From assembly GCF_002775205.1 (NCBI RefSeq), contig NC_036464.1, positions 496,001-560,000 of the forward strand: 64,000 bases of DNA, read 5' to 3'. The notes below the pieces were generated by a model that saw nothing but the letters and a program-made list of their open reading frames with translations, made no database searches and had not been told where the DNA came from. The stretch comes from Xiphophorus maculatus. Its lineage: Eukaryota > Chordata > Actinopteri > Cyprinodontiformes > Poeciliidae. Made by a program: the position numbers and the translations under genes. Positions 48,126 through 64,000 of the stretch are shown here, in pieces. Within the stretch, counting starts at the first letter, position 1. Each line of letters begins with the position of its first letter.

Positions 48126-49879
48126 TTGTGGAGTGGAATAAATAAAAATCATGTTTAAACGATTGTATTTAATGTCAGTACAAATTCCAACTGTTGTGTG
48201 ACGTTGTCTGGGAACGTTAGTGAACAAAAAGCATCAGGAAGACAGAAACACGGCAGACAGGTCAGGAAATAACAGAGAGATTTACAGCAACAAGATCTCA
48301 CACATCAGGGAAAAACAAAAATAAAATTAAAACAGTAAGACACACTGGAGACAGAGAGCAGTAATCAGAGAAGTTAAAAACAAAAAGATTATGGAAAAAG
48401 AAAAAGCTTGAAACTGTAGAAGACATTAGACTGGGGTGGAGGTTCACCTTTAGCAGCCAAAGCAACGATAAGATGGATCAAAGCATACAGATGTGTTAGA
48501 ATGGCCTAGTCAAAGTCTAGACTGGCATCCAACTGAGGATCTTTTTTGCACTCATTCAGAGTGAGCTGGAGCTATTTTGTAAAGAATGTGCAAAAATTAG
48601 GTTATGTTTCGAAAACTAATACATATCCAATTTAGTTCCACATATGAAGTAGCACAAATCTGATGGGTTTTTGTTTTTAGATGAAAGGATCTCAATTGTA
48701 CGGAATAGGATTAGGGCGACTGAAAAAAAAATGTAATAAAAATTCTGACTTTTTTTCTCCGAATCAGAATCGTTTAAATTGTTTATGCAGCAAATCTTAT
48801 CTTAAAACTCAAATAAACCAATTAAATTTGTGACAGGCTTCCAGTGAGAACAAAGAGCAGGATTACAAATCCAGTTACAAGAAAGAAACGCTTAATGTGA
48901 TTATTTGCATGAGCTAACCACATAATTGACATACAGCTAAGGATATTTGTTTATTTGGAATTTGACGCAGAATCAGAATTATGAGTTAAAAGTCAAAATT
49001 TTATTTAAATTTTTTACAGTGGCCCTAATACTCTTCCATACATTTGGGCCGTTCACACAGCTGTGGAAAGTCACACAAATGCACAAAAAATCCAATTTGC
49101 GTCACATTCTGCTGTGTGAACGCAGCCTCATGGTTTCCATATGTAAGCTGGAATTATGCCGTAATTAATTCGTGTTGATCTTTCATTAAATCTTAATAAA
49201 AACAGATTGAAGTTTGTGACTGGAAGTTGACAAAATGTAAAACAAAACAGTATGAGTGTGAATACTTTTCAAGGCACTGTACAAAGGGATAACTACTGAT
49301 GGTCTGCTATGTTGTAATTGAGAAATGATGATTATAATCTTTGCACAGAGCCCTGATATGCACCAAAGCAGCTTAAAAATACCTGTTTAGCAAATAACCC
49401 TCAAACTACAGCGTCATGCTGCTCTGTGCAGGTCATAACAAGCTCTACGGGTATCTGCAGAACAATCCGACAGCTGTGTTCAGGACTAACATGCACAAAG
49501 CTGAGACATACAAAAACAAGACGGATTCTAAAGAAAACACCAAAAAAAAAAAGATCAATAATAATCCTTGTTTTTGTAGGTAGCTTAACTCTGGGATGTT
49601 GCGTTTCTCACACAGGAAGACGGCTCTGATGCTTTCAGAGGATCTAAAGTGAAACCCTGTCACCACCTCTGTGGGAAGATGAATTGGGTTGAGATGGGAT
49701 TTCATGCTCCAGTTTGGTTTTACAGTGCATGCAGAACATTTACAGAAAGAAAAACAAACACGTGCTCGTATTCAGAAGGCCTCATGTGTGTGGATACAAT
49801 CTGATCACAGGGGATGTGGTTAAAACTTCTATAAGAATCAGTAAAAATCACATTCCTGGACTAATACTAGATAGCAGTA

Positions 49880-50333
49880 CACTGCAAAATGACAAAATCT
49901 TACCAAGTATTCCTAGAGGAAATATCTTAGTACACTTAAAATAAGATAAAAATGACTTACAAGTAACTTTTCAGCAATATATAGGAGCTGGTTTTAAGTA
50001 AATAACTAAATATTACTAAAAAAGTGCTAGTTTCCCTGGCAGATTATTTCACTTATTGAAAACATTTATTGTTACACATGAAATAATCTGCTAGTGGAAG
50101 TAGAACTAGGTTGCTAGGCGACGGGCTGTGCTTGACTGGCGTTGCTAGGTAATGGCACAGAGCCAGTTGTCAGAGGAACTACAACTTTTTCTTTAATATT
50201 AAGGAATTGTTAACTTAAAACAAGCTCCTATAACGTTCTAAAAAGTTACCTCTAAGTTAGTTTTCTTATTTTTAAGTGTATTAATATATCTACACTAGAA
50301 ACTAAACCAAAAGTATTGTGATTTTGCAGTGTA
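49880..50333. mobile_element. Fold-back MITE A, most complete copy with X-box pair
   Basis: Left end ACACTGCAAAATGACAAAATC and right end GTATTGTGATTTTGCAGTGT give inverted ends CACTGCAAAAT. Each half carries AGTAACTTTTCAGC/AAAAGTTACCTC and TAAGTAAATAAC/TTAAGGAATTGTT in inverse order, around GTTGCTAGGCGAC (50110) and GTTGCTAGGTAAT (50141). Confidence 0.8.
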
Positions 50334-51090
50334 GGTCATCAGATTAATCTGCTTTTATCTTGTAAGCTGGGGACAAACAGGAAGTTAAGTGCAACTACGC
50401 CCGTCTGGTAGTTGTGCTGAAGGCGTTGGATCACTAGGTACCTAAAGGCATCACTTAGTCAAATCAAAAACTTCACTTGTAGAGTACATGCAACACAGTC
50501 CGTGTTGTATTTGCTACAGAAACAATACAGAAAATAGGCCTTCGCAGCGCTCTCGCTGCTTGTGCCTAAATATCGCATTTTAAATAAGCTTGTTGTTTCT
50601 ACACATGCACCCGACTGCATCAGGAAGAATGTTTGGTAAAAAAACAAAACAAGGCAATACTGCAGCGGTATCTGAAGCGTTAGGATTACACAGAGGTGTA
50701 ACAGCTTTAACATTCCCCTAAAAATCAACAACACTGAATTTATGGTGATTTCAAATAACCAAAAAAAAAAAACACAAAACAAAAAAAGAAGAAGCAAAAT
50801 CAGACCAGTTCCAGCAGGGGTCGCTAACGTTGCAGATGGTTAAAGGGCAAATATCATCATATTGAAGAGGCAGAAAACTTAATATTTAAGGTACCTCACC
50901 TTCTGTTTGTTTTCAAAGTGAGTAATAAACTTTAAAAGATAATTTTCTGAAACAAAACGAGACTTTCAAGCCACGCTTCCTAAAACAGGAAGGTACAACC
51001 ATATATGGATAACGTATTTTAGTTACTGTAGATAATGTTTTCTGCACATAAATATTTTGTTTTCTTGACAAAAAAGAACATTTTAAGGCA

Positions 51091-51175
51091 CAGGTATTAA
51101 ACTCACGGCCCGCGGGCCAAATCCGGCCACCGTGACGATTTATGTGGCCCGCTAGAGTGTAGAGAGCCACATAAA
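51091..51175. repeat. Fragment of hAT-like repeat (CACAGGTATTAAACTC end, GGCCCGCGGGCC)
   Basis: CACAGGTATTAAACTCACGG followed by GGCCCGCGGGCCAAAT is a widespread vertebrate/fish hAT-type terminus. Only the end is recognisable. Confidence 0.5.
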
Positions 51176-51679
51176 TTGATAAGATACCAGTTGTGTACTT
51201 AAACATTATTTAATCAAAAACAAATCAGTTTTCATTTGTATAGGACCAAATTACATCAGTGTGAAAAGAAGTAAAAAATGTTTACATTTTAAAAAGTACT
51301 AATTAAACGTAGATAAGTTTCAACAGTTTAACGGTTAGTTTAATTAATACATTCGGCAACAACTGGCCCTTCGAAGACATTCATGATCTACATGCAGCCA
51401 AACATGAAAATGTTTGGCTGAGTCATGTTTCCCTGTTTTAAGGCAAATGTATGGAACGAGGATGGAGTTAGCATGCTTGCTACAAAGATATTCTAGAAAA
51501 TAATAGAAAAATTAGATTGAAATTAAGAAGTTATTTAAAGTTGACACACAGCTACAGCTGCAAGCAGTCGACAGCCAGACCACCAAGTTCATCAGGCTGG
51601 AACAGTTTCTTTTACCAGTAACTGCCTCAGACAATCTTTTTTCTTCATCAGTGTCTGAAGCCTCTTGATGCAGTCTTGT

Positions 51680-51860
51680 TGTTTGTGCAGGAGGCTCCAC
51701 TTCTGCTTTTCAAAGTATGGTTGTAAAATTACGCATCTGTTTGCAGCAGTAAGTGTAAACGTTGATTTGTTGGGTGGATGACCAGCTGCAGCTTATATGG
51801 ATTTAAAGTGACAGAGCCCTAAAGCAGCTCATTCTGAAACTGAGCAGACTACAATCTCAT
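51680..51860 (-). repeat. Dispersed repeat C, reverse copy
   Basis: GGAGGCTCCACTTCTGCTTTTC, GGATTTAAAGTGACAGAG and CTCATTCTGAAACTGAGCAG are reverse complements of repeat C words at 12765-13090. Confidence 0.65.
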
Positions 51861-52524
51861 CATCTAAGAAAGATTTTCCAAGAAATGTAATGAACATGTT
51901 TGTTTAGGCCATAGACCTACCATAACCTGCTCAAGGAAGCATTACAGATCATCTTTAATAATAATGATATATGCCCTTTAAACTCAAAATGATTGTTTTC
52001 TTCAATCAGAATTAAAGAGGAAAAGTCTGTTTGACAGACAAAATTTCACATCTGGAAAGTAAATTTGATATTTTTAAATTAAGAAGATCCATGATTGATG
52101 ATTCGCACCTCTGATCCCTAAAGGTGGCTCCACCTTTAGGGAGCCACGTTTTTCCCTCCTCCAAAGTCCTTCTTTGATAATAAGATCCACTGTGATGTGG
52201 TGATCTAGACCAGGTGCTACATAAACACACGGACGTACTGGAAGCTATAATCTGTGCAACACCAGCTAATTCGAGTGACGTAATCCCCACATGTTGGAGA
52301 CGGATGGATTCTGCCCAGAAGTGAGTAACATGTGATGGCGGTTTGGGCGGAGAGAGCGCCGTCCCCTCCGCTGTCCGTCCACATCCCCCCGGCCGCACCG
52401 ATCACTTCCCCAGACAAACGTATTCGCCTGGCCAGATGACTATTCTACCCAGCAGCCATGCGCAGTAGTAATAACTTCCCCAAGCTTGACAGGCAACCGT
52501 GTGTTACAGGCAGATTAGATATTG

Positions 52525-63399
<10,875 letters not shown>

Positions 63400-64000
63400 C
63401 TGGAGTTCTCTGTGTAGAAATGAAACTTTTCAGTTTTCTGGATAAAATCACGAGCAGCATCATTAGTTTATCAATAAAATTCCAATATATTTTAATCAGA
63501 TTGTTCTTTCTGCCTCTTAAATGGCACATAGTAAAAGAAGATCTTCCTGAGTTGTGGTGTGACCTTGATATATTTTTATTTTCAGTTTTGACTTAAAACA
63601 AAAGGTAAAGTGGAGTAAATTTCCACCAAAAACACTCAAAATTTTTTAGATTAATATCAAATACTTAGAAGAAAAAACTCAGGTATTCTTTGCTATTCAA
63701 AAGTCTTAAGATTTGCAAGAAAAATTTTTTTTTTCAATGATTAAATTAATTATATTAAAACTTATATATTCTCTGACATTATCAGAATCAGAATTTCTTT
63801 GTCACTGTGCAAGAAAATGCAACAAAATAAATGGTTTAAAGTCATAAAATGCCAGAATCCTCTAAGATCTAAATGGTAAATTTATGAAATTAATGAAATA
63901 TTATCTACTGAATGAACTTAAACCCTACAAGACTTCTGGTAGTTTTTGTTGCAAATATATCATTTTACAGATTTTAAAATCATAAATGACGTCATTAATT
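63400..64000. other. SORBS1 intron upstream of the first visible exon
   Basis: AT-rich sequence with no coding exon seen. A repeat-like tail AATCAGAATTTCTTTGTCACTGTGC lies near 63785. The next upstream SORBS1 exon is outside the window. Confidence 0.55.

Larger units (their letters stand above)
43893..52524. other. Intergenic region between PDLIM1 start and SORBS1 3' end
   Basis: The first 200 bp (GGCTCAGTTCC, GCGCTGCGGCGGAGGGG) are GC-rich and likely hold the PDLIM1 promoter and 5' UTR. Beyond lie MITE copies (44620-44930, 45780-46130, 46606-46984, 47755-48125, 49880-50333), repeat C in reverse (about 51680-51860) and a hAT-like TIR fragment (51091-51175). The SORBS1 3' UTR must extend below 52525. 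No further coding exon was recognised. Confidence 0.55.

Overview
The window is vertebrate nuclear DNA, almost certainly from a ray-finned (teleost) fish. It is AT-rich, has small genes with short introns by vertebrate standards (GT-AG boundaries), and is crowded with fish-type repeats: a tRNA-derived SINE, hAT-like and fold-back MITEs, and CA/TA microsatellites. I recognise the genes from protein families I know; no database search was run. The repeat families resemble those of killifish and livebearers, but that lineage call is only an impression.

Six protein-coding genes can be followed exon by exon with consistent splice phases. From left to right: (1) HGSNAT, minus strand, only its first four coding exons (437-3245), running off the left edge; (2) PCBD1, plus strand, complete in 4 coding exons (5436-8348); (3) SGPL1, minus strand, complete in 14 coding exons (12263-22648); (4) a neurogenin, best assigned as NEUROG3, plus strand, one coding exon (31064-31516) behind a TATA/CCAAT/GATA promoter and a non-coding first exon; (5) PDLIM1, minus strand, complete in 7 coding exons (32723-43892); (6) SORBS1, minus strand, the last nine coding exons (52525-63399), with its 5' part beyond the right edge.

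HGSNAT and PCBD1 are divergent, PCBD1 and SGPL1 converge tail to tail, NEUROG3 and PDLIM1 converge, and SORBS1 lies upstream of PDLIM1 on the same strand. The genes do not form a pathway: lysosomal heparan sulfate acetylation, pterin recycling and HNF1 co-activation, sphingosine-1-phosphate breakdown, a proneural/endocrine bHLH factor, and two actin/focal-adhesion adaptors. PDLIM1-SORBS1 adjacency, and linkage of PCBD1, SGPL1 and NEUROG3, match human chromosome 10.

The rest is intron and intergenic DNA full of repeats. The most notable are a TIR element (58105-59582) with promoter-like ends and one apparently spliced coding exon, nested inside an older repeat; paired RFX X-box-like sites about 31 bp apart carried by several dispersed repeats; and a long inverted MITE pair inside the last PCBD1 intron. 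I found no CRISPR array, operon, true tRNA or rRNA gene, and no convincing new multi-gene system.
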